Assembly (NCBI GenBank): GCA_039914895.1
Contig: JBDSOJ010000226.1
Location: 1-29,999 of the forward strand
Length of the DNA stretch: 29,999 bases
Direction of reading: 5' to 3'
Origin: Gaiellasilicea sp039914895
GTDB lineage: Bacteria; Actinomycetota; Thermoleophilia; Gaiellales; Gaiellaceae
Positions 1 through 7,863 of this stretch are shown piece by piece; the stretch's first letter is position 1; every line of letters begins with the position of its first letter. The position numbers were made by a program, and so were the translations under genes. The notes below the pieces were generated by a model. That model did not search any database and had not been told where the DNA came from. It saw only the letters and a list, made by a program, of their open reading frames with translations.

Positions 1-525
1 ACGGCGCGCGGTTCCGCCGACCTGGTTGTCGCCTCGTACGTGCTCGGCGAGCTCGACCACGTCGGTGCAGCCGCGACTCGGCTCTGGGAGCAGACGGCGG
101 ACACCGTGGCGTTCGTCGAGCCGGGCACACCAGCCGGCTACCACCGGGTGCTCGAGGCGCGTGCCGCGGTGCTCGCCGCCGGCGGCCACACGGTCGCGCC
201 CTGCCCGCACGACCTGCCCTGCCCGCTGCCGGCCAACGACTGGTGCCACTTCGCCGTCCGGCTCCCGCGCTCGAAGCTGCACCGCCGCGCGAAGGGCGTC
301 GAGCTCGGCTACGAGGACGAGAAGTTCTCCTACGCCGTCCTGAGCCGAGAACCATCGCCGCAGGCGTCAGCGCGGATCATCCGCCAGCCACAGATCCGTT
401 CCGGCCACGTCAACCTCGTCACCTGCGAGCCGGACGGGATCCACGACCGGACGATCAGCCGCAAGCAGGGAGCTCCCTACAAGGAAGCGAGAAGCGCCGC
501 CTGGGGCGACCGCGTACACCTCTAG
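1..525 (+). CDS. Rsm22-family small-subunit rRNA methyltransferase-like protein, C-terminal part (5' end outside window)
   Basis: The reading frame is open from base 1 and ends at TAG 523-525, so only the last ~174 residues are visible. The first residues (ADLVVASYVLGEL) look like the end of a SAM-dependent methyltransferase fold. They are followed by the family's cysteine-rich block CPHDLPCPLP...DWCHF, then RSKLHRRAKG and YEDEKFSY, and a C-terminal SRKQGAPYK-like basic tail. In the Rsm22/METTL17 family these cysteines are thought to hold an Fe-S cluster and the protein acts on the small ribosomal subunit; the role here is inferred from family. A large hairpin follows the stop, and the next gene (tRNA-Leu) points towards it. 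The in-frame ATG at 40 is internal to the conserved fold, so it is not the true start. Confidence 0.85.
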   Translation, partial: TARGSADLVVASYVLGELDHVGAAATRLWEQTADTVAFVEPGTPAGYHRVLEARAAVLAAGGHTVAPCPHDLPCPLPANDWCHFAVRLPRSKLHRRAKGVELGYEDEKFSYAVLSREPSPQASARIIRQPQIRSGHVNLVTCEPDGIHDRTISRKQGAPYKEARSAAWGDRVHL

Positions 526-552
526 GCCTCGGCCCTCTGGCGAGCGGTGCGA

Positions 553-593
553 GGCTGCGCCGGAGGCGGCTCCGCCGCCTGCGAGGCGCAGCC
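553..593. terminator. Strong nested hairpin between convergent genes (possible bidirectional terminator)
   Basis: Outer arms GGCTGCGCC (553-561) and GGCGCAGCC (585-593) are perfect complements. Inside them AGGCGG (564-569) pairs with CCGCCT (575-580) around a 5-nt loop. It lies 27 bp after the Rsm22-like stop and downstream of the minus-strand tRNA-Leu. No T-run follows, so intrinsic termination is only a suggestion; it could also be a dispersed GC-rich repeat. Confidence 0.35.
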
Positions 594-620
594 GGCCAAT
601 GGCCCGAGCCGTCTGCCGGT

Positions 621-640
621 GGTCGGGCTTCGGCCCGGCC
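621..640. terminator. TTCG-tetraloop hairpin downstream of tRNA-Leu
   Basis: GGTCGGGC (621-628) and GCCCGGCC (633-640) pair over 8 bp with one G-T wobble around a TTCG loop (629-632). It starts 16 bp beyond the 3' end of the minus-strand tRNA-Leu, a sensible place for a 3' processing or termination hairpin. There is no U-tract. Confidence 0.35.
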
Positions 641-656
641 ACTTCGGCTAAGAAAG

Positions 657-740
657 TGCGGATGAGAGGACTTGAACCTCCACGCCCCGAAGGGCACACG
701 GACCTGAACCGTGCGCGTCTACCAATTCCGCCACATCCGC
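657..740 (-). tRNA. tRNA-Leu (anticodon CAG)
   Basis: Read on the minus strand, the acceptor arms GCGGATG (740-734) and CATCCGC (664-658) pair perfectly, with discriminator A at 657. The anticodon stem is CACGG/CCGTG around loop TTCAGGT, giving anticodon CAG. There is a long class-II variable arm (GTGCCC TTCG GGGCGT region) and a T-arm GAGG-TTCAAGT-CCTC. The 3' CCA is not encoded. The extra arm and the D-loop AATTGGTAGAC are typical of tRNA-Leu. Confidence 0.95.
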
Positions 741-815
741 GCGGAGCGACAGTGTAGCCCGCGCGTCGATGCGCAACTCACCGCCGTAACACCGTCTTCA
801 AACGTCTCACCTACC

Positions 816-3239
816 ATGACCGGCGTGCGCAGGGGTCTCCTTCTCACAGTGCTCTGCCTGCTCGCGCTCGCGTCCGGATCTGCGCGCGCGGAGCGGACCG
901 CTCCGGAGCGCGACCTGGTCGAGGTCGTCGTCTCGCTCTCGCAGAAGCCTCTCGCCACGACGAGATGGCGCGCCGGCCGGCAGCTCCAGACCCGAACGCT
1001 CGAGAGCGCGCAGGCGAACGTGGCCCACCGGATCGAGTCCTCGCTGCCCGGAGCGCAGATCCGCTGGCGCTACCGGCTCGTCGCGAACGGGATGGCCGTC
1101 GTCCTCCCTCGCTCCCAACTCGGTCGGCTCAGATCGCTACCGGGCGTCGCGGCGATCTACCCGAGCGTGCGCTACCGCACGCAGCTCGACCGCAGCCCGC
1201 AGCAGGTCGGCGCTCCCGTCCTCTGGTCGCCGGGCCTGACAACCGCCGGGCAAGGGATGAAGATCGCGATCATCGACGAGGGGATCGACCAGTCGCACCC
1301 ATTCTTCTCCCCGGCCGGCTACACGATGCCTGCGGGCTACCCGAAGGGGCAGGCCGCGTACACGAACGCGAAGGTGATCGTCGCGCGCGCGTTTCCGCCA
1401 GCTCGTCCCACCTGGAAGCACGCGTCGAAGCCGTTCGACCCCGAGTTCTCGTCGCACGGGACGCACGTCGCCGGGATCGCCGCCGGCAACGCGAACACGC
1501 TCGCCGAAGGCGTCCGCATCTCCGGGGTCGCCCCGCGCGCCTACCTAGGCAACTACAAGGCGCTGACGATCCCGACCGACGCCGACGTGGGTCTGGACGG
1601 CAACTCGCCCGAGCTCGTCGCCGCGATCGAGGCAGCGGTGGCGGACGGCATGGACGTGATCAACATGTCGCTCGGCGAGCCCGAAATCGAGCCGTCGCGG
1701 GACATCGTCGTCAAGGCGCTCGGCGCTGCTGCCCGCGCCGGGGTCGTGCCCGTCGTGTCCGCCGGCAACGACTTCGACGAGTTCGGACGCGGGTCGGTCG
1801 GCTCGCCCGCGGCGACGCCGGAGGCGATCACGGTCGGCGCCGTCACGACGTCCCGAGGCGGTGCCGACGATGTCGTCGCGTCGTTCTCCTCCAGCGGCCC
1901 CACCCCGCTCTCGCTCCAGCTGAAGCCGGACGTCTCGGCCCCGGGCGTCGGCATCCTTTCGGCGGCTCCGCGCAACGCCTACGCCACGCTCTCGGGCACG
2001 AGTATGGCCGCCCCTCACGTCGCCGGCGCCGCTGCGCTTCTGCTCCAGCGGCACCCGACCTGGACGCCGGCGCAGGTGAAGTCGGCGCTCGCCCTGACCG
2101 GCGACCCCGTCTTCGCGAACGAGCTGAAGGCCGAACAGACGCCGACACTTCGCGGTGGCGGCGGTGTCGTCAACCTCCCTCGCGCCGACGCGACGCCGAT
2201 CTTTTCGAGCCCCGTCGCCTTCACCTTCGGGCTGCTCCGGGCCAACGCGTCGCAGACGCGCTCGCTCGAGCTGACCGACGCCGGCCTCGGCGCCGGCAGC
2301 TGGACGGTGACGCTCGAGCCGCAGAGCAACCCGCGGGGCGCCTCGATCCTGTTTCCGCCGGCCGTGACCGTCCCCGGCAGACTCGACCTGACGGTGAGGA
2401 CGACGCAGCCGGCCGATGCCGAGGCGACCGGATACCTCGTGCTCAACCGTGGCAGCGACCGGCTTCGCATCCCCTACTGGTTCGGCACCGGTACGCCCGC
2501 GCTCGGCGGTGCGAAGGCGACAGCCCTGCGCAAGCCCGGGACGTACAAGGCGACGACCCGCGGCGGGACGAGCCGCGTCGCCCGCTACCGCTATCCCGAG
2601 AGCCCGAACGGATTCGGTTTCGCCGCAGCGCTGCCCGGGCCGGAGCGCGTCTTCCGCGTCACCCTGTCCCGCCCCACAGCGAACTTCGGCGTCGTCGTCA
2701 CGCGGCGGGCGCCCGGTGTCCGGGTCGAGCCGCGGATCGTGCGCGCCGGCGACGAGCGCCGGCTGACCGGATATGCGGCGCTGCCATTCAACCTGAATCC
2801 GTACCTGCGCACGTTCGGCGACCTCGTGCTCGCGTCGGGCACGATCCTGCCCGCGGCCGGCGCGTACGACGTCGTCTTCGACAGCCCCTCCGCGGCTCGT
2901 GCGGGCGCGTTCGACTTCCGCTTCTGGGTCAACGACGTGTCGCCGCCGAGTGCATCCCTGCGCAGCCGCAGCGTGCAGCGCGGCGGCCGGCTGGTGGTGA
3001 GAGCGTCCGACCGCGGCTCCGGGGTCGATCCCGCCTCGCTCGTCGTCCGGATCGACGGCGAGGAGCGGCGAGCGAGCTTCGCCGCCGGCGCCGTACGCAT
3101 CTCGACGGCGGGGCTCCGCAAGGGTCGCCACGCGCTTCGGCTCCAGCTCTCCGACTACCAGGAGTCGCGGAACATGGAGAACGTCGGCCGGATCCTGCCG
3201 AACACGCGAATCCTGCAGACGACCTTCGTCGTCCGCTAG
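816..3239 (+). CDS. Secreted subtilisin-like serine protease (S8 family)
   Basis: The 807-residue protein has an N-terminal signal peptide (MTGVRRG, a leucine-rich core, then SGSARA). An inhibitor-I9-like propeptide region (~30-130) follows, then a full S8 catalytic domain: Asp154 in AIIDEGID, His214 in SSHGTHVAG, oxyanion Asn319 in SAGND and Ser396 in LSGTSMAAPH. The ~400 residues after that contain beta-rich segments of the kind found in exported subtilases and probably serve adhesion or folding. The open frame extends upstream to 711 but runs through the tRNA-Leu, so the start is placed at ATG 816, where the signal peptide begins. A GTG at 825, preceded by a TACCAT -10-like box and 7 nt, is an alternative leaderless start. 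No Shine-Dalgarno sequence is obvious. Substrate unknown; the gene is transcribed alone. Confidence 0.93.
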   Translation: MTGVRRGLLLTVLCLLALASGSARAERTAPERDLVEVVVSLSQKPLATTRWRAGRQLQTRTLESAQANVAHRIESSLPGAQIRWRYRLVANGMAVVLPRSQLGRLRSLPGVAAIYPSVRYRTQLDRSPQQVGAPVLWSPGLTTAGQGMKIAIIDEGIDQSHPFFSPAGYTMPAGYPKGQAAYTNAKVIVARAFPPARPTWKHASKPFDPEFSSHGTHVAGIAAGNANTLAEGVRISGVAPRAYLGNYKALTIPTDADVGLDGNSPELVAAIEAAVADGMDVINMSLGEPEIEPSRDIVVKALGAAARAGVVPVVSAGNDFDEFGRGSVGSPAATPEAITVGAVTTSRGGADDVVASFSSSGPTPLSLQLKPDVSAPGVGILSAAPRNAYATLSGTSMAAPHVAGAAALLLQRHPTWTPAQVKSALALTGDPVFANELKAEQTPTLRGGGGVVNLPRADATPIFSSPVAFTFGLLRANASQTRSLELTDAGLGAGSWTVTLEPQSNPRGASILFPPAVTVPGRLDLTVRTTQPADAEATGYLVLNRGSDRLRIPYWFGTGTPALGGAKATALRKPGTYKATTRGGTSRVARYRYPESPNGFGFAAALPGPERVFRVTLSRPTANFGVVVTRRAPGVRVEPRIVRAGDERRLTGYAALPFNLNPYLRTFGDLVLASGTILPAAGAYDVVFDSPSAARAGAFDFRFWVNDVSPPSASLRSRSVQRGGRLVVRASDRGSGVDPASLVVRIDGEERRASFAAGAVRISTAGLRKGRHALRLQLSDYQESRNMENVGRILPNTRILQTTFVVR

Positions 3240-3336
3240 CGACCCGCTAGAGACTGGCGCGCTGCTCGCGGCGCGTAGGCCGGTGGAACAGTACGGAGGT
3301 ACGGGCCGCCGGCTGGAGCGCGGCGAGCGGCCAGGG

Positions 3337-3564
3337 CTAGCGGCGGTCCTTCTCCTCGATCGTCGGCAGCTCGGCGAGGTCGCGCTGGACGCTCTCGGCG
3401 AACTCCTCCTCCTCCGAGCGGATCACCTTGAAGCTCGCCTTCCGCCTGCTCCGCTCCCGCTGGCGGCGCGCATCCGCGCCCACGAGCGTGCCGACGCGCG
3501 ACCACTCTGCGCCGACGACAACGGCGACCGCGAGAACCAGCAGCACGATCCAGGGCCAGCTCAC
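3337..3564 (-). CDS. Small single-pass membrane protein, function unknown
   Basis: 75 residues starting with GTG at 3564. An N-terminal hydrophobic segment (WPWIVLLVLAVAVVVGA, about residues 3-20) is followed by a strongly basic stretch (RRQRERSRRK) and an acidic C-terminus (SEEEEFAESVQRDL...IEEKDRR). This is the layout of a one-helix membrane anchor with a cytosolic charged tail. It is not a shadow of another gene: the space between the subtilase and the copper protein is otherwise empty, and the composition is protein-like. It diverges from the copper protein gene with only 42 bp between the starts, so the two promoters must overlap. No family recognised. Confidence 0.65.
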   Translation of the reverse strand: MSWPWIVLLVLAVAVVVGAEWSRVGTLVGADARRQRERSRRKASFKVIRSEEEEFAESVQRDLAELPTIEEKDRR

Positions 3565-3594
3565 ACTCGCAGTGTACCCCGGCGATTCCAGAGC

Positions 3595-3600
3595 TACAGT
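3595..3600 (+). promoter_or_regulatory. -10 box of a probable leaderless promoter
   Basis: TACAGT fits the actinobacterial TANNNT -10 consensus and is followed by exactly 6 nt (TGCCGT) before ATG 3607, so transcription would begin at or next to the start codon. No Shine-Dalgarno sequence is present. The identical arrangement (TACAGT, 6 nt, start codon) precedes the gene at 25751. Confidence 0.5.
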
Positions 3601-3606
3601 TGCCGT

Positions 3607-4863
3607 ATGGCCCGAACGTCCCGTCTGCTGCTCGCCGTGACGGCCGCAGCGTTGGTGCTACCCGCGCTCGCCCACGCTGAGGAACGGACGTTGACATTCA
3701 CCACGCCTGCGATCTCGGTCGAGGGCTATGGCGTGGCGCAGCGGCCGATGCTCGCCGAGTCGCCGAAGGTCGACGGCTACGTCGTCGGGATGGAGGCCGA
3801 GGTCGTCGATGCGCGGGGCCGCGTCCAGGGCCGGGACAAGGTGATGCTGCATCACATCGTCTTCGCGAAGGTCGGCGTGCCCGACTACACCTGCGGCGGC
3901 GTAGCAGAGCGCTTCTTCGCCGAGGGCGAGGAACGGCTCGCACTCTCGCTGCCACGCGGTTACGGCTACGCGAACAAGGCGACCGACCGCTGGGGGCTGC
4001 TCTACATGCTGATGAACCACAGGCCGCAGCGGCTGAACGGCTTCATCCGCTACACGGTGCGCTACGTCACGGGCGAGCGACTGACTCCCGTAAAGCCGAT
4101 CTGGCTCGACGTCCGCAACTGCACCGGCCCGGATCCCGTCTTCGACGTCCCCGGCGGCGGCAGGTCCTTCTCCACGTTCACGAGGTCGGCGAGCTTCACC
4201 ATGCCCGAGAGCGGCCGGCTCGTCTCCGGCGGCGGCCACCTCCACGGCGGCGGCGTCCGGCTCGAGCTGCGGAACGCGACCTGCAGGACGAAACCGTTCG
4301 AGTCGCGGCCGACCTGGGGCGGCCCGAAGCCGAAGCCGCTCCTGCACGAGCCGGGCCCGACGAAGATGTCCGCGTTCCGCTCGACCGCGGGGATCCCGGT
4401 CACGAAGGGCGACAGGCTGCGGCTTGCCGCGGTCTACGACAACTCGGCGCCGCACACGCGGGCGATGGGGATCATGCTGCTCTTCCTCGCGCCCGGAGGT
4501 GTCGAGCGCTGTGGCGCGACGCCTCCGCTCGAGATCGATCTCGGCCGCCCCTCTGCGCCGCCGGCATTCTCGATGCCCCTCCCGCGCGCGCCGAAAGGGC
4601 CGGTGTCGACCGCGAAGTCGACCTGGGTGGGCGACTTCCGCTACGGGGCGGAGCGGATCCTGCTCGACCGCGGCACCACCTTCACGTGGAGCTTCCGCGG
4701 GTCGGTGCAGCACGACGTCACCGTCGTCGACGGCCCGGTCGGCTTCTCGGCGCCGTGGACGCAGACCGGCGCCTTCAAGCATCGCTTCACGAAGGCCGGC
4801 ACCTACCGGCTCTTCTGCTCGCTGCACCCGGCGAAGATGGTGCAGCAGATCACCGTTCGCTAG
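3607..4863 (+). CDS. Secreted PHM-like copper protein fused to a C-terminal cupredoxin domain
   Basis: 418 residues with a signal peptide (MARTSRLLLAVTAAALVLPALAHA, cut before EER). The middle part carries the copper-ligand order of peptidylglycine-hydroxylating-monooxygenase-type folds: His82-His83 (MLHHIVF), His138 (LMNHRP), His211-x-His213 (GGHLHGGG) and a Met in AMGIM (287/290) after YDNSAPHTR. The last ~80 residues form a plastocyanin-like domain with copper ligands His369, Cys404, His407 and Met411 (QHDV ... LFCSLHPAKM). Family knowledge predicts an extracytoplasmic copper enzyme with a built-in electron-transfer domain; the substrate is unknown, and activity is inference. The middle part may instead belong to the related plant SURNod19-like group. 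The upstream open frame to 3283 runs antisense to the small membrane protein and is not used. Confidence 0.75.
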   Translation: MARTSRLLLAVTAAALVLPALAHAEERTLTFTTPAISVEGYGVAQRPMLAESPKVDGYVVGMEAEVVDARGRVQGRDKVMLHHIVFAKVGVPDYTCGGVAERFFAEGEERLALSLPRGYGYANKATDRWGLLYMLMNHRPQRLNGFIRYTVRYVTGERLTPVKPIWLDVRNCTGPDPVFDVPGGGRSFSTFTRSASFTMPESGRLVSGGGHLHGGGVRLELRNATCRTKPFESRPTWGGPKPKPLLHEPGPTKMSAFRSTAGIPVTKGDRLRLAAVYDNSAPHTRAMGIMLLFLAPGGVERCGATPPLEIDLGRPSAPPAFSMPLPRAPKGPVSTAKSTWVGDFRYGAERILLDRGTTFTWSFRGSVQHDVTVVDGPVGFSAPWTQTGAFKHRFTKAGTYRLFCSLHPAKMVQQITVR

Positions 4864-4899
4864 CGCGCGCTTCGCGGCCCGCGCTCCTGCTGAACGAGG

Positions 4900-6609
4900 C
4901 TATTTGGCAGCCGCGAGCGAGTCCGCGGCGAGCGGCACCAATGCGAAGCGGTCGACGTCGACAAGTCCGCGGTCGGTGAGCTTCAGGCTCGGGATCACCG
5001 AGAGGGCGAGGAAGGCGAGCGACTGGAAGGGCGACTCGACCTGCGAGCCGAGCGCGTGCACTGCCGCCACGGTCGCCTCGCTTGCCTCGATCACGTCGCC
5101 GAGCGAGCGGTCCGAGATGAGGCCCGCGACCGGCAGCGGCAGCTCGGCCGTCACGTCGCCGCCATCGACGACGACGAGGCCGCCGCCGAGCTCGACCAGC
5201 CGCTGCACCGCGCGCGCCATCTCGATGTCGGACATGCCGACGACGATGACGTTGTGGGCGTCGTGCGAGAACGTCGACGCCAGAGCGCCGCGCGTGAGCC
5301 CGAAACCCTTCACGAACCCGAGGCCGATCCTGCCGGTGCCGAGATGCCGCTCGATCACCGCGATCTTGGCGAGGTCGCGGGTCGCGTCGGCGGTGCCGTC
5401 GGCAAGCTCCTCGACGAGCGCCTCAGTGACGATCTGGCCGGGGACGAGCCCGATCACGCGCGCGGCCCCTCCCTCCCACGCCACGCCAAAATCGGCGGCG
5501 GCGACCGGCCGGACGCGGACGCTCTGCGTCACCCACTCCGGCACCGGCGTCGGCTCGATCTCGCCGACGGGCCGGCCACGCTTGAGCACGATCTCGGGGA
5601 CGAACCGCTCCAGGTCGGGGAGCAGCAACAGGTCGGCCTGATAGCCGGGAGCGATCGCGCCGAGCTCGTCGAGCCCGTGCCAGAGCGCCGGGTTGTGAGT
5701 GGCCAGCACGAGCGCGTCCTCGGGCGCGACGCCGTAGGAGACCGCGTCGCGCACGATCGCGTTGACGTGACCGTCCTCGGCGATGTGCTCCGGCTCGCGG
5801 TCGTCGGTGCAGAACGCCATTCGCGACGGCCCGAACTCGGCGACGAGCGGCGCGAGCGCACGCAGGTTCTTCGCGGCCGACGCCTCCCGGATCAGCAGCC
5901 ACATCCCGGCGCGCAGGCGCTCGCGTCCTTCTTCCGCCGTGAAAGCTTCGTGGTCGGAGCGGATCCCGGCCGCCACGTACGCCTGCAGGTCGCGCCCGAG
6001 CACGCCCGGCGCGTGGCCGTCGATGTGGTGGCCGCGCGCGACGGCGAGCTTCGCGAGCTCGCTCTCAGCGCCGGAGATGACGCCGGGGAAGTTCATCATC
6101 TCGGCGAGTCCGATCACGCGACGCCGCCGCAGCAGGCTCTCGAGGTCACCGGGCGTGAACGACCGTCGCGGCGACTCGAACTGCGACGCCGGCACGCACG
6201 AGGAGGCGGTGAAGAAGACGTCGAGCGGCAGGTGCTCGCAGACGTCGACGAGCCAGTGGACGCCGTCGGTGCCGAGCACGTTCGCGATCTCGTGCGGGTC
6301 GGCGACGACTGCAGTCGTGCCGAGCGGGAGCACGAGCCGCGCAAACTCGGACGGGAGCAGCTTCGACGTCTCGAGGTGCATGTGCGCATCGATGAAGCCC
6401 GGGACGACGTAGGCGCCGTCCGCATCCAGCGCTTCCACTCCCTCGTACGACCCGAGGCCGGCGATGACGCCGTCGCACACCGCCACGTCGACGTCGAGCC
6501 ACTCGCGCGTGAAGACGCTGAGGACGCGACCGCCACGGACGACCAGGTCGGCCGGCTCGTCCCCGCGGGCCACCGCCAGTCGCTTCGCCAGATCACTCAT
6601 CTGCGGCAT
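4900..6609 (-). CDS. ade: Adenine deaminase
   Basis: 569 residues, close to the usual size of bacterial Ade (amidohydrolase family), which converts adenine to hypoxanthine and ammonia in purine salvage or use as a nitrogen source. Visible motifs are PGFIDAHMHLE (70-80, first metal ligands), TTAVVADPHEIANVLG, GLAEMMNFPGV, IDGHAPGV and FCTDDREPEHIAEDGHVN with the catalytic Asp. The C-terminal adenine-deaminase domain follows, with SHDAHN, MARAV...GG, DVIEA and SVIPSLKLTDRG. The start is ATG 6609, preceded by a good Shine-Dalgarno GGGGAG 5 nt upstream; the frame is open ten codons further upstream. The gene converges with the copper protein gene (36 bp gap). It may belong functionally with the nitrogen-compound catabolism genes to its right, but it is not in their operon. 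Confidence 0.95.
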   Translation of the reverse strand: MPQMSDLAKRLAVARGDEPADLVVRGGRVLSVFTREWLDVDVAVCDGVIAGLGSYEGVEALDADGAYVVPGFIDAHMHLETSKLLPSEFARLVLPLGTTAVVADPHEIANVLGTDGVHWLVDVCEHLPLDVFFTASSCVPASQFESPRRSFTPGDLESLLRRRRVIGLAEMMNFPGVISGAESELAKLAVARGHHIDGHAPGVLGRDLQAYVAAGIRSDHEAFTAEEGRERLRAGMWLLIREASAAKNLRALAPLVAEFGPSRMAFCTDDREPEHIAEDGHVNAIVRDAVSYGVAPEDALVLATHNPALWHGLDELGAIAPGYQADLLLLPDLERFVPEIVLKRGRPVGEIEPTPVPEWVTQSVRVRPVAAADFGVAWEGGAARVIGLVPGQIVTEALVEELADGTADATRDLAKIAVIERHLGTGRIGLGFVKGFGLTRGALASTFSHDAHNVIVVGMSDIEMARAVQRLVELGGGLVVVDGGDVTAELPLPVAGLISDRSLGDVIEASEATVAAVHALGSQVESPFQSLAFLALSVIPSLKLTDRGLVDVDRFALVPLAADSLAAAK

Positions 6610-6641
6610 CAGTTCTCCCCGCTCACGTCGATATCTCAAGT

Positions 6642-6806
6642 ATGAGCATGAACGCGCAGCTGCTCGTGGGCTACGCCGTCCTCTGGATCGTCCTGTTCAA
6701 GGCGCTCTTCATGCGCGCCCGCGTGATCCCGCCGGAGTGCCCACGGTGTGGCCGACTCTACGAGCGGCGCGAGCTCGGCGGCACGATCTGCGACTGCGGC
6801 CGCTAG
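6642..6806 (+). CDS. Microprotein: one TM helix plus a C-terminal zinc-ribbon-like cysteine motif
   Basis: A 54-residue frame (ATG 6642 to TAG 6804-6806) in the gap between adenine deaminase and the response regulator. Residues 6-24 (QLLVGYAVLWIVLFKALFM) form one hydrophobic helix. The tail contains CPRC (33-36) and CDC (50-52), which could bind one zinc ion. The ATG at 6648 is an alternative start. A TATCTC box at 6632-6637 lies 4 nt before the ATG, suggesting a leaderless or very short-leader transcript. Its stop codon shares the four bases CTAG with the stop of the converging response-regulator gene. Function unknown; small membrane zinc-ribbon proteins like this are often overlooked in annotation. 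Confidence 0.65.
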   Translation: MSMNAQLLVGYAVLWIVLFKALFMRARVIPPECPRCGRLYERRELGGTICDCGR

Positions 6807-7192
6807 GCGACGACGCGCGCCGACGAGGCTTCGAGCAGCGTCGAGACGATCTTCGAGAACGCCTCACCCTTCTCCACGTAGGCGTCGGCCCCGAGCTCGA
6901 GCACCTTGCGGTCGAGCCGGCCGCGAGCAAAACCCGACAGCACCACGATCGCGGCGCCCGGCGCGCCCGAGCGGATCCCGGGGATGGCCTCCAGACCGTC
7001 CATCACCGGCATCGCAAGGTCGAGCACGACCGCGTCAGGCTGCTCCGCGGAGGCGACCGCGACTGCCTGCTCGCCGTCCGCGGCCTCCCCCACGATCTCG
7101 AAGCGACCGTCTTGCTCGAGCACGAGCTTCAGGAGCAGGCGGTACTCGTGCGTGTCGTCGGCGAGGACGACGCGGAGCTTCGCTCCGGTCAT
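6803..7192 (-). CDS. Single-domain CheY-like response regulator receiver
   Basis: 129 residues forming one receiver domain and nothing else. It has the acidic pair Asp12-Asp13, the phosphoacceptor Asp58 (VVLDLAMP), Ser86 in the T/S position (VVLSGF) and Lys108 (VEKGE). There is no output domain, so it would pass a signal by protein contact or act as a phosphate sink. It starts at ATG 7192, overlapping the stop of the GAF/sensor gene by ATGA, which implies translational coupling to that gene. It is the last gene of the long minus-strand run that begins at 15427. Confidence 0.9.
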   Translation of the reverse strand: MTGAKLRVVLADDTHEYRLLLKLVLEQDGRFEIVGEAADGEQAVAVASAEQPDAVVLDLAMPVMDGLEAIPGIRSGAPGAAIVVLSGFARGRLDRKVLELGADAYVEKGEAFSKIVSTLLEASSARVVA

Positions 7193-7853
7193 CCGCGCCG
7201 TAGTGCGGCCGGAGCGGAGCGAACGAGATCGCCTGGCTCGAGGTTGCCGTGCGCGCCTGCGTTCTGGAGCAGCTCGGTGACGAGCCGCTGCGCCGCCTCG
7301 AGCGTCGCTGCGATCGCGTCGCGCGCCCGTTCGGGGTGGTCGGCCTGGAGCGCGAGCTGAGCCAGTGCCAGACCCTGGACGACGTCGTCGTTCAGCTCGA
7401 GTGCCTGCCGCCGACGCTCGCTGAGCTGGGAGAGCGCGTCCAGCCGCAACTCAAGCTCGTCGACGACGATCCCGGCCAGGTCCCTCAGCGTTTCGACCTC
7501 GGCTGCGGTCACCTCGCGCGGTTGGAAGTCGATCACGTTCAGCGTGCCGAGGCTGTAGCCGTCGTGGGTCACGAGCGGCACGCCCACGTAGAAGCGCAGC
7601 CCGAGCTCGCCGGCGACGAGGGGGTTGTCGATCGTGCGGACGTCGATGAGCGCGTCGTTGACGATCCACGGCTCGACCTGGCAGATCGCCGACGCGCACA
7701 GGCCCGGCTCGCGACCGATCTTGTTTCGAAGAGGCGCGCGGCGAGGGAGGTGATCCGGTCGAAGGCGCCGTCAGGCGGCGTGTCGAGAACGTCGTAGCGG
7801 CGGACGGCGGCGAGCCGCCCGTCCTCGTTCTCCGGGGTCGCCGGCGGCCGCAT
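7189..7853 (-). pseudogene. GAF-domain sensor (histidine-kinase-like) broken by an internal deletion/frameshift
   Basis: The start ATG 7853 opens a frame that begins like a classic GAF sensor (ENEDGRLAAVRRYDVLDTPPDGAFDRITSLAARLFE). After that it loses sense. A different frame then carries the rest of the domain from NKIGREPGLCASAICQ through IVNDALIDV, GLRFYVGVPL and GYSLGTLNVIDF. This is followed by a helical segment (ERRRQALELNDDVVQGLALAQLAL...) resembling a kinase dimerisation helix; no ATPase domain follows. The switch happens at about 7722-7730, around a TTCGAA. Compared with related GAF domains some 16-20 residues (the usual ..VPxALVSLVD.DRxWF stretch) are missing there, so this is a deletion that also shifts frame, or an assembly error. 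The gene sits 10 bp after the creatinase-like gene and overlaps the response regulator by 4 bp. Confidence 0.75.
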
Positions 7854-7863
7854 GGAGCGAAGT

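Noticed and set aside
965..3250. A second long plus-strand open frame inside the subtilase gene, plus long minus-strand frames (e.g. 1545-3131)
   Set aside because: These give Arg/Ala-rich translations without family motifs, while the subtilase frame has signal peptide and catalytic triad. Long empty frames opposite genes are normal at this G+C content.
4862..4885. Terminator between the copper protein and adenine deaminase genes (AGCGCG ... CGCGCT)
   Set aside because: A 6-bp stem with a 12-nt loop that overlaps the stop codon and lacks a T-run is too weak at this G+C content to call.
5056..6645. Plus-strand open frame opposite adenine deaminase
   Set aside because: Composition is biased (RRR, DEA runs) with no recognisable motif; the minus strand encodes a complete adenine deaminase with catalytic motifs.
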